Notes: generated by a model from the sequence alone, not told the origin. 8,034 nucleotides of DNA from Frankiales bacterium (GCA_004299215.1 SCTD01000354.1:1-8034); one strand, 5' to 3'; shown: positions 1 through 5,925, counted from the first letter of the stretch. Made by a program: numbers and translations.

Positions 1-691
1 CCGCGACGCCAAGACCCGCGACGACGACGGCCCCGTCTTCGCCGTCGTCGGAACCCTGCCCCGCAAGCTCGGCGCCCGCGCGCTGGACCTGCGCGAGGTC
101 GGCGCGCTGCTCGACGACCACGACGCGGGGCTGCTCGTGCACGCCGTCGGCCTCGCCAACTGGCACGCCACCCATCCCTGCTGCTCCCGTTGCGGCGCGC
201 CGACCGACGTCGTCCGTGGGGGGTCGGTGCGGCGCTGCCCCGAGGACGGCAGCGAGCACTTCCCGCGCACCGACCCGGCGATGATCGTGCTCGTCCACGA
301 CGGCGCCGACCGGTGCGTGCTCGGCCGGCAGAGCGTCTGGCCCGCAGGCCGTTTCAGCACCTTGGCCGGCTTCGTCGAGCCGGGGGAGAGCGCCGAGCAG
401 GCGGTCGTACGCGAGGTGGCCGAGGAGACCGGGCTCACCGTCGACGAGGTGTCCTACGTAGCCAGCCAGCCGTGGCCCTTCCCCTCCAGCCTGATGCTCG
501 GCTTCCGCGCCCGCTGCGCCGGCGACGCCGTGCCGCGGGTCATCGACGGGGAGCTCGAGGAGGTGCGCTGGTTCACCCGCGACGAGCTCCGCGAGGCGGC
601 GACCTGGGGGGCGCGCAGCACCGGCGTGCAGCTCCCCGGCAGCGTCAGCATCGCCTCCCTGCTCATCCAGGGCTGGCTCGCCGAGGGCTGA
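1..691 (+). CDS. nudC: NAD+/NADH diphosphatase NudC, 5'-truncated by the window edge
   Basis: The reading frame is open from base 2 to the TGA at 689-691 (229 residues visible), so the start lies upstream of the window; the GTG at 137 is internal. NudC cleaves NADH/NAD+ into NMN(H) and AMP in the cytoplasm, and family members also remove NAD caps from RNA. Visible in order: part of the N-terminal domain, a zinc-ribbon region with CxxC encoded at 182-193 and a third Cys at 236-238, a Nudix box GFVEPGES...REVAEETGL at 368-436 matching Gx5Ex7REUxEExGU, then SQPWPFPSS at 464-490, the signature that separates NADH diphosphatases from other Nudix enzymes. The C-terminal SIASLLIQGW is also typical. 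Odd point: the fourth zinc ligand is not an obvious Cys (CPEDGSEH follows the third), so His may replace it or zinc binding may be altered. In M. tuberculosis nudC also sits close to mrx1 and uvrD2. Confidence 0.95.
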   Translation, partial: RDAKTRDDDGPVFAVVGTLPRKLGARALDLREVGALLDDHDAGLLVHAVGLANWHATHPCCSRCGAPTDVVRGGSVRRCPEDGSEHFPRTDPAMIVLVHDGADRCVLGRQSVWPAGRFSTLAGFVEPGESAEQAVVREVAEETGLTVDEVSYVASQPWPFPSSLMLGFRARCAGDAVPRVIDGELEEVRWFTRDELREAATWGARSTGVQLPGSVSIASLLIQGWLAEG

Positions 692-704
692 CCCCGGCCC
701 GATC

Positions 705-750
705 CTCATGATCACGCGGGACACGCCGGCGTGTCCCGCGTGATCATGAG
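705..750. repeat. Perfect 46-bp palindrome (two 23-nt arms, no spacer)
   Basis: Bases 705-727 are the exact reverse complement of 728-750, with no mismatch and no spacer; pairing stops at 704/751. It begins 13 bp after the nudC stop codon. As RNA it would fold into a hairpin of about 21 bp, so it could end nudC transcription. There is no T-tract after it (ATTCGCGG follows), so it is not a standard intrinsic terminator. It could equally be a dispersed intergenic palindromic element or a protein-binding site. The function is inferred; the symmetry is seen directly. Confidence 0.9.
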
Positions 751-834
751 ATTCGCGGCTTCGCGGCCGGCCCCGTGGGCACGGCCACCCGGCAGGAGCG
801 TTCACCACGGGGCGCCACGGGGCACTACCTCGCC

Positions 835-1644
835 ATGACCACCACGCTGGACGACGCCGGGCAGGCCGCACGCGCCGCCCACGACAGCACGCCGGTGGAG
901 CTGCTGGCCCGGCTGGGCCTCGCCTCGCGGGGCCTGGTCTTCCTCGTCCTCGGCATCCTCGCGCTCGCGCTCGCCTTCGGCAGCGAGGCCCGGGCCGACC
1001 ACACCGGTGCCTTCCGCGCGCTGGCTGACAAGCCTTTCGGCGAGCCGCTGCTGCTGGTGCTCGCGATCGGCTTCGCCGGCTACGCCGCCTACCTGCTGCT
1101 GTCGGCCGTGGTCGGCCACCGCTCCGAGGAGCACCGCGCTGCGATGCGCCTCAAGGACGGCGGCAAGTCCCTCGTCTACGCGGCGCTGTCCTTCACCACC
1201 CTCGCCTTCCTGGCGCGCGGCGGGGGCGGGGACTCCACCCAGTCGCGGACCGCCGACCTGATGGCGCGCTCCGGCGGCCGCGCCGCGGTCGCCGCCGTCG
1301 GCCTGGTCGTCCTCGGCATCGGGATCTACCTCGTCGCCAAGGGCCTGCGCCGCAAGCACGCGGAGTGCCTGGAGCAGTACAAGATCCCGCGCACGCTCCG
1401 CCGCCCGGCGATCGCGGTCGGGGCCGTCGGCTACGTCGGCCGCGGCGTCACCGTCGGCCTGATCGGCGCCTTCCTCGTCCAGGCGGCCGTGCAGACAGAC
1501 CCGAAGGAGGCGAAGGGCCTCGATGCGGCGCTCCACTCGGTGCTTGAGCAGCCGTACGGTCCCGTGCTCCTCGGTCTCACCGCCATCGGCGTGCTCGCCT
1601 ACGCGCTGTGGTCGTTCATCGAGGCCGGCTTCCGCAGGATCTGA
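835..1644 (+). CDS. DUF1206 family integral membrane protein
   Basis: A 269-residue protein of unknown function that I recognise as DUF1206 (PF06724). It shows about six hydrophobic helices arranged as three internal repeats of two helices. The first helix of each pair follows a GLASRG-, LKDGGK- or GYVGRG-type lead-in (about residues 27-48, 107-130, 195-220). The second contains GFAGYAAYLLL, GLVVLGIGIYLV or AIGVLAYALW. Loops and C-terminus are basic or polar and there is no signal peptide. The ATG at 835 is chosen because the open frame upstream to the GTG at 775 is hydrophilic and runs through sequence next to the palindrome. No Shine-Dalgarno is suitably placed before 835, so the transcript may be leaderless or the start may be wrong. 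The last 29 bases overlap the convergent kinase-like gene. Family assignment is firm; the role is unknown. Confidence 0.85.
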   Translation: MTTTLDDAGQAARAAHDSTPVELLARLGLASRGLVFLVLGILALALAFGSEARADHTGAFRALADKPFGEPLLLVLAIGFAGYAAYLLLSAVVGHRSEEHRAAMRLKDGGKSLVYAALSFTTLAFLARGGGGDSTQSRTADLMARSGGRAAVAAVGLVVLGIGIYLVAKGLRRKHAECLEQYKIPRTLRRPAIAVGAVGYVGRGVTVGLIGAFLVQAAVQTDPKEAKGLDAALHSVLEQPYGPVLLGLTAIGVLAYALWSFIEAGFRRI

Positions 1645-2152
1645 CCAGCACCGCCGGTCGCAGCGGGTCCTCCGCCCGGACCAGCACGTCGCACACCTCG
1701 GCGGGCCGCACGGAGCTGTCGTAGTCGGCGAACGCCGGCAGCTGCCACTCGGGCACTCCGCGTCGCAGCAGGGCTGCCGGCGACAGCGCGACGTGGACGG
1801 TCAGCTCGGCCGGCAGGCCGCGGCCCAGGAGCAGGATGCCGTCGACCAGCAGCGCGGCGCCGGCCGGCACGGGCTCGACCGGCCGCCGCGCGGACCGGTC
1901 CGCCTCGGCGTCCCACAGCGCGGGGAGGTAGACCCCCGAGGCCGACAGCACCTCGCGGTCGAGAGCAGCGGCGTCGAGCCAGGTCGTACGGAAGGCCTCG
2001 ACGTCCTCCCGCCCCCACTCCAACCGCTCGCCGGCCGGGCGCAGGAAGTCACCGGCGGACACCTGGAGCGGAGCGCGGCCGGCCGCGGCCAGCCCCGGCA
2101 CGAGCGCGTCCGACAGGGACCGCGACCCGACGCCGTCCAGCAGCACCCGCAC
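1616..2152 (-). CDS. Uridine-kinase-like P-loop protein with degenerate Walker A motif
   Basis: From the GTG at 2152 this encodes 178 residues that look like the uridine kinase/phosphoribulokinase fold. A hydrophobic first strand RVLLDG (residues 2-6) leads into the P-loop position. Then comes SAGDFLRPAGERLEWGRED (32-50), where uridine kinases have the substrate-binding Asp and an R-rich loop, and LLVDGILLLG (101-110), matching the Walker-B-side strand. The C-terminal part YDSSVRPAEVCDVLV also resembles this group. The expected GxxxxGK[ST] is missing: the sequence reads DGVGSRSLSDAL with no GK pair, so ATP binding is doubtful. The start is uncertain. The frame stays open upstream to 2254 and its translation (ALADEVVALVVALPPTRPV) looks like a plausible N-terminal helix, but only CTG codons could start there. 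It lies 83 nt downstream of the GAF-ANTAR gene on the same strand and is probably in its operon. Function unproven. Confidence 0.65.
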   Translation of the reverse strand: MRVLLDGVGSRSLSDALVPGLAAAGRAPLQVSAGDFLRPAGERLEWGREDVEAFRTTWLDAAALDREVLSASGVYLPALWDAEADRSARRPVEPVPAGAALLVDGILLLGRGLPAELTVHVALSPAALLRRGVPEWQLPAFADYDSSVRPAEVCDVLVRAEDPLRPAVLVRSCGSRPR

Positions 2153-2235
2153 CGGCCGGGTCGGCGGCAGCGCGACGACCAGCGCGACGACCTCGTCCGC
2201 CAGCGCCGACGGCGAGCGGGGGGAGAGCGAGGGGC

Positions 2236-3078
2236 TCAGCGCCGCCCGGCCAGCTCAGGGGGCAACGGCACGGAGGGGTCCGTCGCCGACATCACGATCT
2301 CGCGGGACAGGTCGTGCACCTTGCGCCCCCGCGACCGGGCCACCTTCCGGAGCCGTTCGAAGGCCTGCCGCGGGCTGCTGCGCTGCCGTTCGCTGAGCAC
2401 GCCGATCGCCTGCTCCACCACGACCCGCGCCGCGAGCGCGTGCTCGAGCTGCTTGACCGACATCCGCAGCTGGCCGACCTCGTCGAGCGGGGCGTCGGTC
2501 CTCGGGGGGCGTGCCCCGGGGGACAGGTCCTCGGCCAGCAGGTCGGCCAGCACCATCGCGCTGGTCAGGTCGCCGGCCTGCTCCTGTCCGACAGCCCACC
2601 CGCCCTCGGGCGACCGGCGGATGACCACGCCCTCGCTGAGCAGCGGGCCGAGGTGCGCGGCGATGACCTGCGCGAGCTGCTCGAGCACGGCGATGGTGTC
2701 CGGGTGCACGTCGACGGAGCTGCGGTCGATGCCGCAGAGCGTGGCGACGACGGCGCCGGAGCCGTCCCGGATCGGCACGCCGACGTAGGACGTGATGCCG
2801 AGCGCCTCCGTCGCGGGAGCCAGGCCGTAGTCGTCGTCCCCGGCGGCGTCGGCCGTCGTGGGCGCCGCGCCGTTGAGCAGCCGGTGGCACAGCGAGGACG
2901 AGCGGTCGAAGGTGTTGCCCTCGACCACCTCCGGCCACTCCGCGCGGGCGTGCACCTTCTCGAAGGTGAAGCTGTCCTCGGTGAGCCCGCCCAGGAAGAC
3001 GATCTCCATGCCCAGCAGCGACGCGGCCGTGGACATGACGGCGTCGATCGCCGGGTGGTCGGGAAGTGGCAGGGACAC
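2236..3078 (-). CDS. GAF and ANTAR domain protein, putative RNA-binding antiterminator
   Basis: From GTG 3078 the product has 280 residues. Residues about 8-145 form a GAF sensor domain (DHPAIDAVMSTAASLLGMEI ... SYVGVPIRDGSGAVVATLCGID). After a linker, residues about 208-262 form an ANTAR domain (LEHALAARVVVEQAIGVLSE ... AFERLRKVARSRGRKVHDLS). ANTAR domains bind paired RNA hairpins and prevent transcription termination, and GAF domains usually sense a ligand or redox state; the signal here is unknown. No kinase or receiver domain is attached. Start choice: GTG 3078 has GGAAG 6 nt upstream and sits just before the GAF domain. An in-frame ATG at 3147 (303 residues) would add a stretch rich in codons rare here (AGG, GGA, AAT, CCT, CCA), which looks untranslated. 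It lies downstream of mrx1 on the same strand and upstream of the kinase-like gene. Domain calls are firm; the target RNA is unknown. Confidence 0.85.
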   Translation of the reverse strand: MSLPLPDHPAIDAVMSTAASLLGMEIVFLGGLTEDSFTFEKVHARAEWPEVVEGNTFDRSSSLCHRLLNGAAPTTADAAGDDDYGLAPATEALGITSYVGVPIRDGSGAVVATLCGIDRSSVDVHPDTIAVLEQLAQVIAAHLGPLLSEGVVIRRSPEGGWAVGQEQAGDLTSAMVLADLLAEDLSPGARPPRTDAPLDEVGQLRMSVKQLEHALAARVVVEQAIGVLSERQRSSPRQAFERLRKVARSRGRKVHDLSREIVMSATDPSVPLPPELAGRR

Positions 3079-3179
3079 GGGACGCTTCCAGGACGAGGGC
3101 TGTGGCGGGACAGGGCCCGGGCCATTCCTGCCCGTTCCGTGCCTCATCATGTCCTGTTGCGGGCATTCGCGTGGCCAGG
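3079..3179 (-). other. mrx1 to GAF-ANTAR intergenic spacer with imperfect hairpin
   Basis: Apart from the alternative ATG start at 3147 there is no coding sign here. Bases 3120-3124 pair with 3172-3176 (GGCCA/TGGCC) and 3129-3134 pair with 3160-3165 (TGCCCG/CGGGCA), around a 25-nt loop. It could be a weak terminator after mrx1 or a leader structure for the ANTAR gene. I see no clear sigma-70 promoter, so read-through from mrx1 is possible. Confidence 0.3.
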
Positions 3180-3419
3180 TCAGGCCGCGAGCCGCTCCTT
3201 GACCTCCGCCAGGCTGGGGTTGGTGAGCGCGGTGCCGTCGTGGAAGACCACTGTCGGGACGGTCTGGTTGCCGCCGTTCACGCTCATCACGTAGTCCGCC
3301 GCCGTCGGGTCGTCCTCGATGTCGACGACGGAGTACGCCACGCCCTCCCGGTCGAGCTGCTTCATCAGCCGGTGGCAGTAGCCGCACCACTGCGTGCTGT
3401 AGATCGTCAACGAGGCCAT
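3180..3419 (-). CDS. mrx1: Mycoredoxin-1 (glutaredoxin-like)
   Basis: A 79-residue glutaredoxin-fold protein. The redox site WCGYC lies at residues 11-15, followed by the cis-Pro/substrate-binding region SVNGGNQTVPTVVF (46-59) and the C-terminal DGTALTNPSLAEVK. From memory this matches M. tuberculosis Mrx1 closely, with the same WCGYC, SVNGGN.TVPTV and LTNPS blocks. Mycoredoxins use the N-terminal Cys (Cys12) to reduce protein-mycothiol mixed disulfides in the cytoplasm, so the host should make mycothiol. ATG at 3419 is preferred: GGAG lies 10 nt upstream (plus-strand 3430-3433) and the length fits the family; a longer open frame upstream runs into uvrD2 on the other strand. It is transcribed away from uvrD2, the same divergent arrangement as in mycobacteria. 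A sigma-R/sigma-H-like promoter precedes it. Confidence 0.95.
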   Translation of the reverse strand: MASLTIYSTQWCGYCHRLMKQLDREGVAYSVVDIEDDPTAADYVMSVNGGNQTVPTVVFHDGTALTNPSLAEVKERLAA

Positions 3420-3462
3420 GGTCGGGGCGCTCCAGCTGGTCGGGGGGACGGTCAGGGCTGTC

Positions 3463-3489
3463 AACAGCCTGCGCTCCCGAGTCCTTCCC
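3463..3489 (-). promoter_or_regulatory. Putative sigma-R/sigma-H-type promoter for mrx1
   Basis: Reading the minus strand, GGGAAG (complement of 3484-3489) is followed by GTT (complement of 3463-3465). The spacing GGAAG-N18-GTT equals the GGAAT-N18/19-GTT consensus of Streptomyces SigR and mycobacterial SigH. Transcription would start near 3455, giving a leader of roughly 36 nt that contains the GGAG ribosome site. The same place also has a minus-strand TTGACA (3459-3464), but no good -10 lies 17-18 nt further on. Control by a thiol-stress sigma factor makes sense for a mycoredoxin. This is a motif match by eye only. Confidence 0.5.
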
Positions 3490-3504
3490 GCTCGCGCCAC
3501 CTGG

Positions 3505-3519
3505 GACACTGGCCCGGTG
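3505..3519 (+). promoter_or_regulatory. Putative leaderless -10 element for uvrD2
   Basis: GACACT at 3505-3510 is followed by 6 nt and then the GTG start at 3517, the spacing expected if transcription begins at the start codon. There is no Shine-Dalgarno before this GTG. The hexamer is a weak TAnnnT match and no convincing -35 is seen. Confidence 0.4.
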
Positions 3520-5613
3520 AGCTCGGATCGCACCCCTGACGCCGTCCTGGCCGCCCTCGACCCCGAGCAGCGGGCCGCCGCGGAGGCGGTCCGCGGGCCC
3601 GTCGTCATCCTCGCCGGAGCTGGCACCGGCAAGACCCGCACCATCACCCATCGCGCGGCCTACGCCGTGCTGACCGGGACCACCCCCGCCTCGGCCCTGC
3701 TCGCCGTGACCTTCACCGCCCGGGCCGCCGGTGAGATGCGCACCCGGCTGCGGGCGCTCGGCGTCGGCGGCGTCCAGGCCCGCACCTTCCACTCGGCCGC
3801 GCTCAAGCAGCTGGGCTACTTCTGGCCGCGGGTCGTCGGCGGCGCCCCCCCGCGGCTGGTGGAGAACCCCTTCGGGATGGTCGCCAACGCCGCTGCGCGG
3901 GTCCGCCTGCGCCCCGGCACGAGCGAGCTCCGCGACCTGCTGTCCGAGCTGGAGTGGGCGGCCAGCAGCCTGATCGGGCCGGAGGACTACCCCGCGGCGT
4001 CGGTCCGCGCCGGGCGTGAGGGGCCGTACGACCCGGCTGTCGTGGCGCAGGTCTACGAGGCGTACGTCGACCTCAAGAGCGCGCAGGGGGCCGCCGACTG
4101 GAGCGACCTGCTGCTGCTCACCGCCGGAGCGCTCGAGGAGCACGCCGGGGTGGCGGAGGAGTTCCGGGCCCGCTACCGGTCGTTCGTCGTCGACGAGTAC
4201 CAGGACGTGACGCCGCTCCAGCAGCGGCTGCTCGACGCCTGGCTCGGCGGCCGCGACGACCTGTGCGTGGTCGGTGACGCGCAGCAGACCATCTACAGCT
4301 TCACCGGCGCGACGCCGGATCACCTGCTGCGCTTCCGGCAGCGCTTCCCGCACGCGACCGAGGTGCGGCTGGTGCGTGACTACCGCTCCACCCCCCAGGT
4401 GGTCGGGCTCGCCAACTCCGTCATCGCCAAGGCCAGCACGCCGCACGCCCGGCTCGAGCTCGTCGCGCAGCAGCCGCCCGGTGCCGAGCCCGTCTTCGCC
4501 GAGCACGACGACGAGCCGGCCGAGGCCAAGGCGGTCGCCGCCCGCTGCCGCGAGCTCGTCGCGGCCGGCACCCCCGCCAGCGAGATCGCCGTCCTCTACC
4601 GCGTCAACGCCCAGTCGGCGGCGTACGAAGCGGCGCTCACGGACGCCGGCGTCCCGTACCTCGTCCGCGGCGGGGAGCGCTTCTTCGACCGGGCCGAGGT
4701 GCGCGAGGCGATCCTGCTGCTGCGCGGCGCGGGGCGGGCCTCCGACGGCGACGCCCCGGAGGGGCTGGCCGACCTGGTCGCCGACGTGCTCCGGTCGGGT
4801 CTCGGCTGGGAGCGCGACACCCCGCCCGCCGGCTCCGGCGCCACTCGCGAGCGCTGGGAGTCACTGGCCGCGCTGCACCGGCTCGCGGGCGATCTCGCCG
4901 CGGCGACCCCGGAGGCGGGGCTGCGCGAGCTGGTCGCCGAGCTCGAGGAGCGCGCCTCCGCGCAGCACGCGCCCAGCGTCGAGGGCGTCACCCTCGCGTC
5001 GCTGCACGCCGCCAAGGGCCTCGAGTGGGACGCGGTCTTCCTGGTCGGCCTGGTCGACGGCACCCTCCCGCTCGTGCACGCCGACACCCCGGAGGCGGTC
5101 GAGGAGGAGCGCCGGCTGCTCTACGTCGGGGTGACCCGCGCGCGCTTCCACCTGTCGCTGTCGTGGGCGCTCGCGCGCTCACCCGGCGGTCGCGCCAGCC
5201 GCCGTCCGTCGCGCTTCCTGGACGGGCTGCACACGGCGGCTCGCCGGCCGTCGCCGGCGGCCGGCTCGGCGCGCGCCGCCCGTCGCGAGCGGTCCGGCCC
5301 GGTCACCTGCCGGGTGTGCGGCACGGCGCTGGTCGCAGCGGTCGACCGCAAGCTCGGCCGCTGCGCCGGCTGCCCCTCGTCGATGGACGAGCAGCTGTTC
5401 GAGGCGCTGCGAGAGTGGCGCGCCGGGCGGGCCAAGGAGCTGAGCCAGCCGGCGTACTGCGTCTTCACCGACGCGACGCTCACGGCCATCGCGGAGCAGC
5501 GCCCCAGGGACGTCGCGGCGCTGGTCAGGATCCCCGGCATCGGGCAGGCGAAGCTGGACAAGTACGGCGAAGACGTGCTGTCGCTCGTGGGCTCGTCGGA
5601 ACTCGCCGAGTAA
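3517..5613 (+). CDS. uvrD2: ATP-dependent DNA helicase UvrD2 (superfamily 1A, HRDC domain)
   Basis: A 698-residue 3'-5' SF1A helicase; the mycobacterial homologue is about 700 residues. All helicase motifs are present: Q motif DPEQ (15-18), Walker A GAGTGKT (34-40), Ia TFTARAAGEMR (65-75), Walker B VVDEYQD (224-230), III VGDAQQTIYSFTGA (252-265), IV VRDYRST (286-292), V LHAAKGLEWD (496-505), VI LLYVGVTRAR (534-543). The C-terminus has a CRVC...CAGC tetracysteine linker (Cys598, 601, 616, 619) and an HRDC domain (about 623-690), the architecture that separates UvrD2 from UvrD1/PcrA. UvrD2 acts in DNA repair or replication and is essential in mycobacteria, where the Cys motif supports activity. 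GTG 3517 is chosen by length and by the short N-terminus before the Q motif; an ATG at 3418 would add 33 residues lying in the divergent promoter region. Its stop codon overlaps the whiB7 promoter. Confidence 0.95.
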   Translation: MSSDRTPDAVLAALDPEQRAAAEAVRGPVVILAGAGTGKTRTITHRAAYAVLTGTTPASALLAVTFTARAAGEMRTRLRALGVGGVQARTFHSAALKQLGYFWPRVVGGAPPRLVENPFGMVANAAARVRLRPGTSELRDLLSELEWAASSLIGPEDYPAASVRAGREGPYDPAVVAQVYEAYVDLKSAQGAADWSDLLLLTAGALEEHAGVAEEFRARYRSFVVDEYQDVTPLQQRLLDAWLGGRDDLCVVGDAQQTIYSFTGATPDHLLRFRQRFPHATEVRLVRDYRSTPQVVGLANSVIAKASTPHARLELVAQQPPGAEPVFAEHDDEPAEAKAVAARCRELVAAGTPASEIAVLYRVNAQSAAYEAALTDAGVPYLVRGGERFFDRAEVREAILLLRGAGRASDGDAPEGLADLVADVLRSGLGWERDTPPAGSGATRERWESLAALHRLAGDLAAATPEAGLRELVAELEERASAQHAPSVEGVTLASLHAAKGLEWDAVFLVGLVDGTLPLVHADTPEAVEEERRLLYVGVTRARFHLSLSWALARSPGGRASRRPSRFLDGLHTAARRPSPAAGSARAARRERSGPVTCRVCGTALVAAVDRKLGRCAGCPSSMDEQLFEALREWRAGRAKELSQPAYCVFTDATLTAIAEQRPRDVAALVRIPGIGQAKLDKYGEDVLSLVGSSELAE

Positions 5614-5647
5614 ATCGCTTGCACGCTCCGGGGAGGGCCTCTACCTT
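5611..5647 (+). promoter_or_regulatory. whiB7 promoter with AT-rich WhiB7-type box
   Basis: TTGCAC (5619-5624), a 17-nt spacer and TACCTT (5642-5647) make a good primary-sigma promoter. TAAAT (5611-5615) lies 3 bp upstream of the -35 and is the only such AT-rich patch nearby. Known WhiB7-dependent promoters, including its own, carry an AT-rich box just upstream of the -35 that the AT-hook contacts. The box includes the uvrD2 stop codon. Transcription should start near 5654, giving a leader of about 400 nt. Confidence 0.7.
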
Positions 5648-5696
5648 CCTCGGAGCCGGGACGTCCGGCCTGGACGAACGAGAGGAGGTGGACGAC

Positions 5697-5900
5697 GTGG
5701 AGAGCTACATGACCTCGACGCCGGCCACCGGCCTGTCCTCGTTCGTCGCGCGGGAGCGGTCCCTCACGGCGCCGAAGACGGCTGCGCACGGGACCCTTGT
5801 GTCCATCGCCGGCGCTTCCGCTGCTGCTGCTCAGGTCGCCGTCCTCGGCGCCCGCGTCACCGATCTCCCGGGTTCTGTCCCTCGAGGTGCACCGGTCTGA
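5697..5900 (+). CDS. whiB7 leader upstream ORF (uORF), 67 residues
   Basis: A short ORF in the whiB7 leader starting at GTG 5697, with a strong AGGAGG at 5683-5688 and 8-nt spacing. An in-frame ATG at 5709 is too far from the Shine-Dalgarno. It ends with TGA at 5898-5900, which falls inside the antiterminator hairpin, so ribosome position would decide how the RNA folds. The peptide has no recognised domain. It is Ala-rich (14 of 67), with ASAAAAQVA at residues 40-48 encoded largely by GCT, a codon disfavoured elsewhere in the window. It probably works through its translation and not as a protein. Known whiB7/wblC leaders in mycobacteria and Streptomyces carry uORFs with this role, but their peptide sequences are not conserved. 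It could instead end transcription control by a different register; the strong ribosome site makes translation likely. Confidence 0.75.
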   Translation: MESYMTSTPATGLSSFVARERSLTAPKTAAHGTLVSIAGASAAAAQVAVLGARVTDLPGSVPRGAPV

Positions 5901-5925
5901 CCACCAGACCCTCAGCGCCTCGAGG
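5880..5925 (+). promoter_or_regulatory. Antiterminator fold of the whiB7 attenuator
   Basis: Bases 5880-5890 (CCTCGAGGTGC) can pair with 5915-5925 (GCGCCTCGAGG) in an 11-bp stem with one G-U. It encloses a second hairpin, GGTCTG (5894-5899) with CAGACC (5905-5910) and an ACCAC loop. The 3' arm uses 5921-5925, the first bases of the terminator stem, so the two folds exclude each other. A ribosome reaching the uORF stop at 5898-5900 would cover this structure and favour termination; one stalled earlier would let it form. Pairing is seen in the sequence; the mechanism is inferred from known whiB7 leaders. Confidence 0.7.

Noticed and set aside
802..1536. Minus-strand open frame antisense to the DUF1206 gene
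   Set aside because: Highly charged low-complexity translation; the plus-strand product has well-formed membrane helices in repeats.
1523..2788. Long plus-strand open frame across the kinase-like and GAF-ANTAR genes
   Set aside because: The composition is an Arg/Ser/Gly-rich shadow, with no recognisable domain, opposite two genes with clear family motifs.
3418..3516. Upstream ATG start for uvrD2 at 3418
   Set aside because: It overlaps the mrx1 start codon and would translate the divergent promoter region; the resulting 33 residues are unlike helicase N-termini, and GTG 3517 gives the family length.
3148..4506. Long minus-strand open frame continuing upstream of the GAF-ANTAR gene, through mrx1 and antisense to uvrD2
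   Set aside because: The translation there is low-complexity Gly/Arg/Asp-rich shadow sequence typical of the antisense of GC-rich genes; only the GAF-ANTAR part has domain character.
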